Assembly (NCBI GenBank): GCA_965208945.1
Contig: OZ242366.1
Span: forward strand, 1,178,001 to 1,242,000
Direction: 5' to 3'
Length of the DNA stretch: 64,000 nt
Source of the DNA: JAPPLB01 sp965208945
GTDB lineage: Bacteria > Acidobacteriota > Terriglobia > Bryobacterales > UBA6623
Shown: piece after piece, positions 41,087 to 47,733 of the stretch
Layout: each line of letters starts with the position of its first letter
Numbering within the stretch: the first letter of the stretch is position 1
Position numbers and translations under genes: made by a program
The notes under the pieces: generated by a model
What the model was told of the DNA's origin: nothing
What the model saw: only the letters and a program-made list of their open reading frames with translations
The model's database searches: none

Positions 41087-41268
41087 GCCATCACCGATGC
41101 CGGGTGTGCAGCTGCACTGACAGCACGCCCTGTACCGAATCGGACGGCTTTCCCTGCTGTTGGGTCGAGCAGGACCTGTGCTCGGCTTGCGCCTATTTCT
41201 CGCAGAACGGCAGGGTCGAACTGCTGGAAGAAGCGGGACATTTCATGGGAAAGGAGGATCCGAGTTGA
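41083..41268 (+). CDS. 61-residue cysteine-rich zinc-finger-like protein
   Basis: Nine cysteines are packed into 61 residues: CRVCSCTDSTPC near the start, then CC in FPCCWVEQDLCSAC. The CxxCxCTxxxxC...CxWxxxDLCSxC pattern is seen in many small phage and plasmid proteins and suggests one or two metal-binding knuckles. It overlaps the preceding gene by four bases and the following TTG start, so it is translationally linked on both sides. Function unknown. DNA or protein binding is plausible. Confidence 0.75.
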   Translation: MSHHRCRVCSCTDSTPCTESDGFPCCWVEQDLCSACAYFSQNGRVELLEEAGHFMGKEDPS

Positions 41269-42587
41269 GAGACCTCGAGATCGAGCCGCGCAGCGAGGCC
41301 CGTTTCAAGGTGTCGGGACTCGACCGCGGGAAGCAGCTCGACCGCGAGGCGCAGGACGGGGCTCGCACCGAGGCGGGCCCCGTTCGCGGAAAGGCGGTCG
41401 AGATCGGCTCTCGGGAAGAGTTGGGAGAAGCGATCCGGCGCGAGTCGGGTCGGCTCGAAAAGTCAGGCGCCGTGATCGAGAAGGTGTGGAGCAAGGCGGC
41501 GCTCGAGAGCCATGTCGATCAAAAGGCGCAACAGGCGCAGCGAGACACGTTCGATCCCTACGCCGGCGACGACGCGAGGCAAGATGCCGCCAGGGAATTA
41601 GGGCTGGGCTACAAACAGGACCGTGAAATCGCATCGGTGCGCTACCCCGAGGCGCAGATCGAGTACGCCGACGCCGCCGGGCGCAAGCAGCGCCTCAACA
41701 TCAGCGTGAGGCAAGAGAGCCGGACCGAACGAGGACAGAGGCTGCGCGAGGAGGCCCGGCAGCGCTATCTCGACCGATCGAACGAACGAGGAGAGCGGGC
41801 GCGGGAGAAGGACCCGGACCGCGAGCGGATCTCGATTGAAGAGCGCAAGCGGCAGGCCGTGACGGACGTGGCCACCTACCGCGTCGTCAGCGTGAAGGAC
41901 CTCATCGATGAGCGCTTCGGCGGCAACGCCTTCGCCGCCCGCAAGGGAATCGATCAGTTGAAGAAGGATGGCCTTCTGAAGGAAGACACCGTGCAGCTCA
42001 AGAGCGGCAAGAGCTTCAAGGTGCTGACGGCGACGGACAGAGGCCGGCAACATGTCCGCGAGCGCAGCCCCGGCAGCGGACAGCGCTACTTCTCGGGCCT
42101 GGTCAAGCCCAACGAGCTGCGCCACGACGCTGCGGTCTACCGGGCGGCACGCAACGAGATCGCCGGACTCGAGAAGGACGGAGCGAAGGTGAAGCGGATC
42201 CGGCTCGACTACGAGATGAAGAGCCAGGTGGCGAAGGCCACCGAGCGCGCCCGCGCCAAGGGCGGCCGCGAAGCGGCCCAGCAGGCGAAGATCGACATGG
42301 CGGAGGAGATGGAGCTTCCGGTCGATGAGAAAGGCCGCGTGAGCTATCCGGACGCCCAGATCGAGTACGAAGACGCGATGGGCGATACGGGGCGCGTGAA
42401 CGTCGAGGTGACCAGCGACAACTACCGCGGCGGGCACATCCAGGCGAAGGCCGAGGCGGGCTTCGCGCTGCACGCCAACGGCCGCGCCGCCGGACGGCGT
42501 CTCGCTTCGGCACTCGACCCCGGCGGCGATGGGAAACGAGGCGGCGGAGGCGGCCGCCGCAAGGACGACGAGCTGATCGAGATATGA
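41265..42587 (+). CDS. wHTH protein with duplicated YPxAQIEY motif, possible mobilisation factor
   Basis: A 440-residue, highly charged protein. The TTG at 41265 follows AGGAGG by seven bases. The middle (about residues 195-270) reads as a winged helix (VTDVATYRVVSVKDLIDERFGGNAFAARKGIDQLKKDGLL...LTATDRGRQH). A motif occurs twice, RYPEAQIEYADAAGRKQRLNISV near residue 126 and SYPDAQIEYEDAMGDTGRVNVEV near residue 362. The second is followed by NYRGGHIQAKAEAGF. This resembles replication-relaxation-type mobilisation proteins, but no HUH histidine cluster or other relaxase signature is seen. It overlaps its neighbours on both sides. Confidence 0.65.
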   Translation: MRDLEIEPRSEARFKVSGLDRGKQLDREAQDGARTEAGPVRGKAVEIGSREELGEAIRRESGRLEKSGAVIEKVWSKAALESHVDQKAQQAQRDTFDPYAGDDARQDAARELGLGYKQDREIASVRYPEAQIEYADAAGRKQRLNISVRQESRTERGQRLREEARQRYLDRSNERGERAREKDPDRERISIEERKRQAVTDVATYRVVSVKDLIDERFGGNAFAARKGIDQLKKDGLLKEDTVQLKSGKSFKVLTATDRGRQHVRERSPGSGQRYFSGLVKPNELRHDAAVYRAARNEIAGLEKDGAKVKRIRLDYEMKSQVAKATERARAKGGREAAQQAKIDMAEEMELPVDEKGRVSYPDAQIEYEDAMGDTGRVNVEVTSDNYRGGHIQAKAEAGFALHANGRAAGRRLASALDPGGDGKRGGGGGRRKDDELIEI

Positions 42588-43624
42588 CGTTCCCCCACCT
42601 GAACGGCCGCGCCGAGAGGCTTGCCCAGGAGCTGGACCTTGAGCCTGATGTGGCGCAGTGGATCGCGGTTGCAGCCCTGCATGCTGGATGCTTTCTGCGT
42701 ACGCAGTACTGCGATTACAGCAAGAAGCGGGGCTACTATGCCGAACGCTTCGTCAAATCGTTAGTCAAGCAGAAGCTCGTCGTGGAAATCCCAGTTGACG
42801 GGCTGGGGCTGCTTTGCCGGGTGACCAACAAAGCGGTCTACCGCGCGGTGAGAGCTAAGGACAGCCGTCACCGCCGCCTGGCCGGCTGGCCCTACATGTA
42901 CCGCCGCCTGCTCTCGCTCGATTACGTGCTCGACCGTCCTGAGCTGCTCTGGCTGCCCACCGAGGACGAGAAGCTGGCCTGCTTCGACGCGCTTGATATC
43001 GAGCGTTCGGTCCTGCCTCACCGCCTCTACCGAGGCGTCACCGGAGCCGCCAAGCGCTACTTCGCCAACAAGCACCCCATCGCCGTTGATTCTCAGGCGA
43101 AATCCGCCGTCTTCGTGTACGCCGATTCCGAAGAGCGGACCCCGGCAGGGCTGCGCAACTGGCGCACCGAGCACGCGCCGCTGTGGTCCGCTCTCCACCG
43201 CCAGGGCTTCCAACTGAGCATCGTTCACGCCGGGCGCGATCCCAAGCTCGCCGCCAGTGTCGAGCGACTCTTCGCCCGATGGCGCAAGGCCGCCGCCGGC
43301 GAGCAGCAGCTCACCGAGTTGACGTTGGAGCTACAGCGCTTGAAGCAAGCCTTGATCGACGACGACGACGAGCTGCTGGACCGCGAGTTCGGGGGCTTCT
43401 CCAACGCCCTCAGCTACGCCGGAGAGCTGGAGGAACGGTTGAACCGGAAGGTCGAGATCGCCGGCTACGAAGCCTCCTACGATGTCTGGCTGTCCCGCCG
43501 CATCAAGCCGAAGGGCAAGAGCCGCAATCCTCTGGGTCGGCGCGGCAAGAAACAGAGAAAGAAGGTCACCCTCGTCATCGTCTCACGGCGTAAGGACGGC
43601 AAGACCCAACAGAGAGAGTCATGA
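42584..43624 (+). CDS. Hypothetical protein coupled to the wHTH protein
   Basis: A 346-residue basic protein that starts inside the previous stop (ATGA) and whose stop overlaps the start of the primase gene. The N-terminal 90 residues could form a helix-turn-helix (RAERLAQELDLEPDVAQWIAVAALHAGCF...). The middle has LLSLDYVLDRPELLWLPTEDEKLACFDAL and a beta-rich VDSQAKSAVFVYADSEER segment. Then a coiled-coil-prone stretch and a very basic tail (KPKGKSRNPLGRRGKKQRKK) follow. No known family was recognised. Its position between a mobilisation-like protein and a primase suggests a part in DNA processing. Confidence 0.7.
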   Translation: MTFPHLNGRAERLAQELDLEPDVAQWIAVAALHAGCFLRTQYCDYSKKRGYYAERFVKSLVKQKLVVEIPVDGLGLLCRVTNKAVYRAVRAKDSRHRRLAGWPYMYRRLLSLDYVLDRPELLWLPTEDEKLACFDALDIERSVLPHRLYRGVTGAAKRYFANKHPIAVDSQAKSAVFVYADSEERTPAGLRNWRTEHAPLWSALHRQGFQLSIVHAGRDPKLAASVERLFARWRKAAAGEQQLTELTLELQRLKQALIDDDDELLDREFGGFSNALSYAGELEERLNRKVEIAGYEASYDVWLSRRIKPKGKSRNPLGRRGKKQRKKVTLVIVSRRKDGKTQQRES

Positions 43625-44595
43625 AGCCGGGCGAGTACATCGAGGACCTGTTCGACAAAGATGACAAGATCGCCCTCGTCCTGATCTCGCGGCGTGAGGA
43701 CGGCAAGACCCAGCAGCGGATCTGGACGGCGGAGAAGGCCGCCTCCGATCCCGTGCAGCGCTGGCTCAGGCACTCGAACGCCCACGGCTCCGACATCTAC
43801 GTCTCGATGAATCCCCTCCATCCCGGTGCCCGCCAGCGGCGCAAGGACGACATCGCCGAGGTGCGCCGTGTCTATCTCGATCTCGACAGCGACGGCTCCC
43901 GCAAGCTCGGGCGCATCCTCAAGGAGGGCTTCGACCTCAAGCTCCCCATGCCGTCCTACATCGTCAACTCATCAGAAAAACGCTACCAGGTGATCTGGAA
44001 CGTCAAGCCGGGCTCGCTGTCGAAAGCCGACGCCGAAACGCTCATGCGAGGGCTGGCACGCGAGTACGGCGGGGATCCGGCCGCGACGGACGTGTCGCGG
44101 GTGTTGCGACTGCCCGGCTTCAAGCACCGCGGCCGCAATGAGTGGATCACGATGAGCGCCACGAACCAGGAGCCGGCGAGCCGCGAACAGTGGCCCAAGA
44201 AACTGTTCGAGGAGCGGACGCCGGAAGTCAAGGACATCGATCGGCTGCGGGAATCGGGCATCCATTGCGAGCACAACGCCAAGGGCGGCTGGGACTGCAC
44301 CGATGTATCGAAGGATGCCTATCTCGGCAACTTCGAGTCCCCCTCACTGGCGGCCCGAGAGCTCATTGGCCGCTCCGCCGGCGGGGAACGTCCCGCGCCG
44401 GCCCGTCCGGGCGGAGGTGACCGCTCGCCTTCGGGCCGCGATTGGGGGCAGGCCAAGGACCGGCTTCGCCAGGGTGACAGCCACGCAGCGGTTGAGAGCG
44501 ACATCGAAGCCCGACGCCAGGACAAGCACAACCCGTCCGACTACGCAAGACGAACCGTCCGCCGCGCCTCCGAGGCGATCGAGATGGAGCGATGA
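43621..44595 (+). CDS. RepB-family DNA primase-like protein
   Basis: A 324-residue protein resembling plasmid RepB-type primases. The conserved pieces are VYLDLDSDGSRKL (metal-binding acidic motif, about residues 89-101), YIVNSSEKRYQVIWNV, and RVLRLPGFKHRGRNEW. It would synthesise primers on transferred or replicating single strands. The C-terminal third is low-complexity and charged. It overlaps the genes on both sides by four bases (ATGA), so it belongs to a tightly coupled set from virB4 onwards. Start and length are well supported by the overlaps. Confidence 0.82.
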   Translation: MKPGEYIEDLFDKDDKIALVLISRREDGKTQQRIWTAEKAASDPVQRWLRHSNAHGSDIYVSMNPLHPGARQRRKDDIAEVRRVYLDLDSDGSRKLGRILKEGFDLKLPMPSYIVNSSEKRYQVIWNVKPGSLSKADAETLMRGLAREYGGDPAATDVSRVLRLPGFKHRGRNEWITMSATNQEPASREQWPKKLFEERTPEVKDIDRLRESGIHCEHNAKGGWDCTDVSKDAYLGNFESPSLAARELIGRSAGGERPAPARPGGGDRSPSGRDWGQAKDRLRQGDSHAAVESDIEARRQDKHNPSDYARRTVRRASEAIEMER

Positions 44596-45965
44596 AACCC
44601 ACGCTGCCGCCCCTCAGTCTGGGCCTCATCCTGCTGGCGGAAGGCTGGGCCTCTTTGGGAACGGAGATCCTGGCGCTGCGGCGGATGGTCCCGTGGGCCG
44701 GCTCCTCCGTCGATGTCACCACGGTGCTGATCGCGGTCTACCTGGCGGCACTGGCGGGAGGATACCGGAGAGGCGGCCGACTTGCCGCAAGTGGAGATCC
44801 CCGCCCGCGACTGGCCTTGCGGCTGGGAGCCGCTGCGGCCTTGGCAGCCTTCTGGTTGAGCGAGCCGGGCGTGCTGCTGGTGTTCCAGTTGCCTCTGCCT
44901 TCGCTCGTCCAGGCGGCGCTCTACTCGATTGTCGGCATCGCGCCGATCGGCTGGCTGCTGGCCGAGTGCGTTCTGCTGGCCCATGCCTGCTCTCCCCGCC
45001 GCAATCCCTCTGTGACCGCCGGGGGGGTCTTCTCTCTCTCCACCATCGGCAACGTGGCCGGCGCACTGGCCGCGACCTTCCTTCTCATGCCCACCCTTGG
45101 GTTGGCCGCGGCAACGCTTGCTGTGGTCGCCGCCCCGGCGGCGGCGGCGCTGGTGGCGTCGCGGCGCGACGTCCCGGCCCTTGCGCTTCTTGCCGCCGGT
45201 TGCTGGCCGGCGCTCGATCTGTGGGTCGAGGCCACCGAGTACGTTGCCCGCAACGCCTATGCCGATTACCGCTTCGTCGAGCAGGACGGCGGCCGCGTGC
45301 TGCTGGTAAACAACCAGCTCGCTTCGCGCCACGACGCCGAAGGCCGTGGCTGGGAGTACGCCGAGCTGCTCGAGCGCACCCTGTGCGGAGCTGACGAGAC
45401 ACGGGCGCTGGTGTTGGGGGCCGCCGGCATGACCGTCGGCAGAGAAGCGCCCTGCGATCTGGACCTCACCTTCGTCGATGTCGATCCGGCGCAGGAGTCC
45501 ATCTCCGCGGAGTTCCTCGAAGTCCCCCAAGGGACTGCCGGGAACTTCATCGGGCGCGACGCCCGCGCCTTCCTGCGCGGCGATCCCGGAGGCTGGCAGG
45601 CGATCGTCGTGGACACCTTCTCGAATCCGCGCTCGATTCCCCGCCACCTCGTTACGGGGGAGTTCTACCGCCTGGTCCGCTCGAAACTGGCCGCCGGCGG
45701 TTCCCTCTATGTCAACCATGTCGCCTACCCCGGCGAGGAACTCTTCCTCACCCGCGCCGAGCGCACCCTGCGCAGCGTCTTCGCCGACTGCTCGGTGCGC
45801 ATCACGGATCGCCATTCCGAAACCGGCTGGCACGACGAGGCCGCGAGCCCGCGCAACCTGCTGTTCCGTTGCCGCCTCTCTGAGCACGACGGCGACCGGG
45901 CGGTCTATACCGATGCCGTGCCCCGCGCCGACCTGGACCGCTCGCTGCGTGGCGGCGGGCGCTGA
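44592..45965 (+). CDS. Membrane-fused spermidine-synthase-like protein
   Basis: A 457-residue protein. The first ~205 residues are strongly hydrophobic, with six or more membrane helices (GLILLAEGWASLGTEILALRRMV..., LIAVYLAALAGGY, FSLSTIGNVAGALAATFLL). The rest resembles a spermidine synthase-type methyltransferase fold: ADYRFVEQDGGRVLLVNNQLASRHDAEGR, ALVLGAAGMTVGREAP, LTFVDVDPAQES, WQAIVVDTFSNPRSIPRHLVTGEFYRLV. The canonical GGGDG nucleotide loop is replaced by GAAGM. Such fusions are usually chromosomal. Here it overlaps the primase gene by four bases inside a conjugation operon. Its role in transfer is unknown. Confidence 0.8.
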   Translation: MKPTLPPLSLGLILLAEGWASLGTEILALRRMVPWAGSSVDVTTVLIAVYLAALAGGYRRGGRLAASGDPRPRLALRLGAAAALAAFWLSEPGVLLVFQLPLPSLVQAALYSIVGIAPIGWLLAECVLLAHACSPRRNPSVTAGGVFSLSTIGNVAGALAATFLLMPTLGLAAATLAVVAAPAAAALVASRRDVPALALLAAGCWPALDLWVEATEYVARNAYADYRFVEQDGGRVLLVNNQLASRHDAEGRGWEYAELLERTLCGADETRALVLGAAGMTVGREAPCDLDLTFVDVDPAQESISAEFLEVPQGTAGNFIGRDARAFLRGDPGGWQAIVVDTFSNPRSIPRHLVTGEFYRLVRSKLAAGGSLYVNHVAYPGEELFLTRAERTLRSVFADCSVRITDRHSETGWHDEAASPRNLLFRCRLSEHDGDRAVYTDAVPRADLDRSLRGGGR

Positions 45966-45997
45966 ACCAACAACCATCCCTCTCGAAAGGACCGACG

Positions 45998-46216
45998 ATG
46001 TCGAAGAAAATCTACCGCGAGATACCCACCCCGGACGGCGGGACCCAGAGGGTCCGCTTCCTGAACACCTCCGCTTCGCTGGACGAAGTCAGACAGGCCA
46101 TGGCTACTGAAGACGCCGTGGTGATGAGCGAGGAGCACGCCGATGCTCTGGGCGCCGACTACGGCGACGAGGAAGAAGCCCTGGCCGCTTACCAGGCCCA
46201 GACCGGCGCTTCCTGA
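45998..46216 (+). CDS. Small acidic hypothetical protein
   Basis: A 72-residue acidic soluble protein with a well-spaced AAGGA ribosome binding site. It begins MSKKIYREIPTPDGGTQRVRF and ends in a Glu/Asp- and Ala-rich helix (DEVRQAMATEDAVVMSEEHADALGADYGDEEEALAAYQAQ). It sits 8 bp ahead of the ArdC-like gene. Its charge would suit a DNA-mimic antirestriction protein, but that is only a suggestion. Confidence 0.7.
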   Translation: MSKKIYREIPTPDGGTQRVRFLNTSASLDEVRQAMATEDAVVMSEEHADALGADYGDEEEALAAYQAQTGAS

Positions 46217-46224
46217 AGGTCCCC

Positions 46225-47268
46225 ATGTGGCGCAAGAAGGCAGTCAAGGAGTTCGCCGACCAGGCGGCGGAGCGGCTCATCGACATGTTGAAGAAAGGCA
46301 CGGCCCCCTGGCAGAAGGGCTGGGACACGCCTTCGGAAGCGAACCAGCCTCCGTACAATCCCGTCTCCGGGACCCGCTATCGCGGCCTCAACTCGCTCGT
46401 GCTGCGCATGGAGGCCCAAGAGCGCGGCTACACCGATCCGCGCTGGATGACCTACCCGCACGCCAAGAAGATCGGCGCGCACGTGCGCAAGGGAGAGCAC
46501 GGGACGAGGGTCGAGTTCTGGGCCCCTGTTCGGCCGAAACCGGCGGAGGCGGGCAAGGACAACGAACTGGCGCCGGATGAATCGACGACGCGCTACGCCC
46601 TGGTCCGAACCTACCACGTGTTCAACGGCGAGCAGATCGAGAACCTGCCGCCGCTCGATCACGACCGGCCCCAGCAGTGGGAAGTCTCCGAACGCGCCGA
46701 GAGGCTGCTCCAGGCCTCAGGTGCGAACATCGTGCATGTACACGGCAACCGGGCTTTCTATCACCCCGAACACGACCAGATCACGATGCCCAAACAGGAG
46801 CAGTTCCGCACCGATGAAGCCTACTATTCAACAGCGTTGCACGAACTGGGGCACTGGACCGGTCACTCCGAGCGTCTCGACCGCGAGACGCTCCGAGAAG
46901 CCGGCAACCCGTATACCGGAGGGTACGGCTCGGAAGCCTATGCCAAGGAAGAGCTGCGGGCGGAGATGACCTCGATGACGGTGAACGGCGCGCTGCGCCT
47001 GCCGCACGACCCCGAGCGTCACGCCTCCTACGTGGGCGGCTGGATCAAGGCGCTCGAGAACAATCCCGACGAGATCCGCCATGCGGCGCGGGACGCCGGC
47101 GCGGCGGCCGACTACATCCTCCAGTACGACCGCGAGAGGCCCCGTGAAGCCACGGATGCCTCACGCCAGGCGGAATCGGCCGCTCCCGTGCCCGAACGGC
47201 AGCGCGAGGCCCCAACCGAGCCTGAAATGCAGCCCGAGCGCACGCGGGACCTGTCGCCGAGCCGGTAA
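46225..47268 (+). CDS. ArdC-like antirestriction / zincin-like metallopeptidase protein
   Basis: A 347-residue two-domain protein. The N-terminal ssDNA-binding ArdC-type domain shows KKGTAPWQKGW, GTRYRGLNSLVL and AKKIGAHVRKGEHGTRVEFW (residues about 23-100). The MPTase-PolyVal-type zincin domain shows HELGHWTGH (zinc ligands near residues 206 and 210) and the downstream YAKEELRAEMTS glutamate motif. ArdC proteins enter the recipient and protect incoming single-stranded DNA from restriction. The last ~45 residues are disordered and rich in Glu and Pro. It precedes the structured non-coding locus at 47.3-47.6 kb. Confidence 0.9.
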   Translation: MWRKKAVKEFADQAAERLIDMLKKGTAPWQKGWDTPSEANQPPYNPVSGTRYRGLNSLVLRMEAQERGYTDPRWMTYPHAKKIGAHVRKGEHGTRVEFWAPVRPKPAEAGKDNELAPDESTTRYALVRTYHVFNGEQIENLPPLDHDRPQQWEVSERAERLLQASGANIVHVHGNRAFYHPEHDQITMPKQEQFRTDEAYYSTALHELGHWTGHSERLDRETLREAGNPYTGGYGSEAYAKEELRAEMTSMTVNGALRLPHDPERHASYVGGWIKALENNPDEIRHAARDAGAAADYILQYDRERPREATDASRQAESAAPVPERQREAPTEPEMQPERTRDLSPSR

Positions 47269-47276
47269 TATCGCAG

Positions 47277-47318
47277 TGCTATACATGATCATTTGTAGAA
47301 TAGCACCGATGTATAGCA
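47277..47318. promoter_or_regulatory. Inverted repeat, operator-like
   Basis: TGCTATACAT and ATGTATAGCA form a perfect 10-bp inverted repeat about 22 bp apart. A third related word, GAATAGCACC, lies between them. Two turns of the helix between half sites fits binding of a regulator or transfer-auxiliary protein. This is inferred from symmetry alone. Confidence 0.5.
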
Positions 47319-47404
47319 TTCTTGAGGCCTTACAACATGTTCTGTTGTAAGCAGTTACGGCATATCGCCCACCCCGTCCGTGCTGCACGGGAAGGGGTGG
47401 GTGT

Positions 47405-47488
47405 GCGTGTAGCGACCCTCTTTTTCCGTGCCTTCGTGCGGCACGGACCGCCTTGCCCGTGGCAAGTCTTGCGAGGGTCGCTACACGC
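47405..47488. other. Three-way-junction structure
   Basis: GCGTGTAGCGACCCTC (47405-47420) pairs perfectly with 47473-47488, a 16-bp closing stem. Inside are two hairpins: TCCGTGCC (47425-47432) with GGCACGGA (47440-47447), and CTTGCC (47452-47457) with GGCAAG (47461-47466). Nearly the whole 84 bases can pair. It could form in single-stranded DNA during transfer or in an RNA. Confidence 0.75.
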
Positions 47489-47551
47489 TTCATCGATCCC
47501 TGCGGGAAGGCACGGCGTTCCAGCGGCGATTTCGCCGCTTTCCGCCTTCCT

Positions 47552-47572
47552 GCGCCCCGTCCGGGCGCTTTT
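47552..47572 (+). terminator. Intrinsic-terminator-like hairpin
   Basis: GCGCCC-CGTCC-GGGCGC is followed by TTTT and then C. The stem is strong but the T-run is short. It could end transcription coming from the ArdC-like gene or of an RNA from the structured locus, before virD4. Confidence 0.5.
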
Positions 47573-47733
47573 CAAGCAGAAACGGCCTGTCGCGGGCGGC
47601 TTCTCTTCTTTTTCAGCGGCGGTTTTCAGCACGGGTTTTTAGTATTGGTTTCGCAGCTCCTTGTAATTCTTGCGCCAGCTGAAACCCCGCCGCGGCGCTT
47701 CTCAAAATCTCCTTTCCGTGGCATCCTCTCCCC

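Larger units (their letters stand above)
47269..47733. other. Structured non-coding region, candidate oriT or RNA locus
   Basis: No credible gene is seen in 465 bp. It holds the inverted repeats at 47277-47318, a 9-bp-stem hairpin (CTTACAACA-TGTTC-TGTTGTAAG, about 47329-47351), a compound hairpin (CCCACCCC 47368-47375 / GGGGTGGG 47394-47401 around CCGTGCTGCACGG), and the three-way-junction element at 47405-47488. A 7-bp-stem hairpin (47522-47539) and a terminator-like hairpin (47552-47572) follow. Its place between the ArdC-like gene and virD4 is typical of origins of transfer. Confidence 0.6.
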
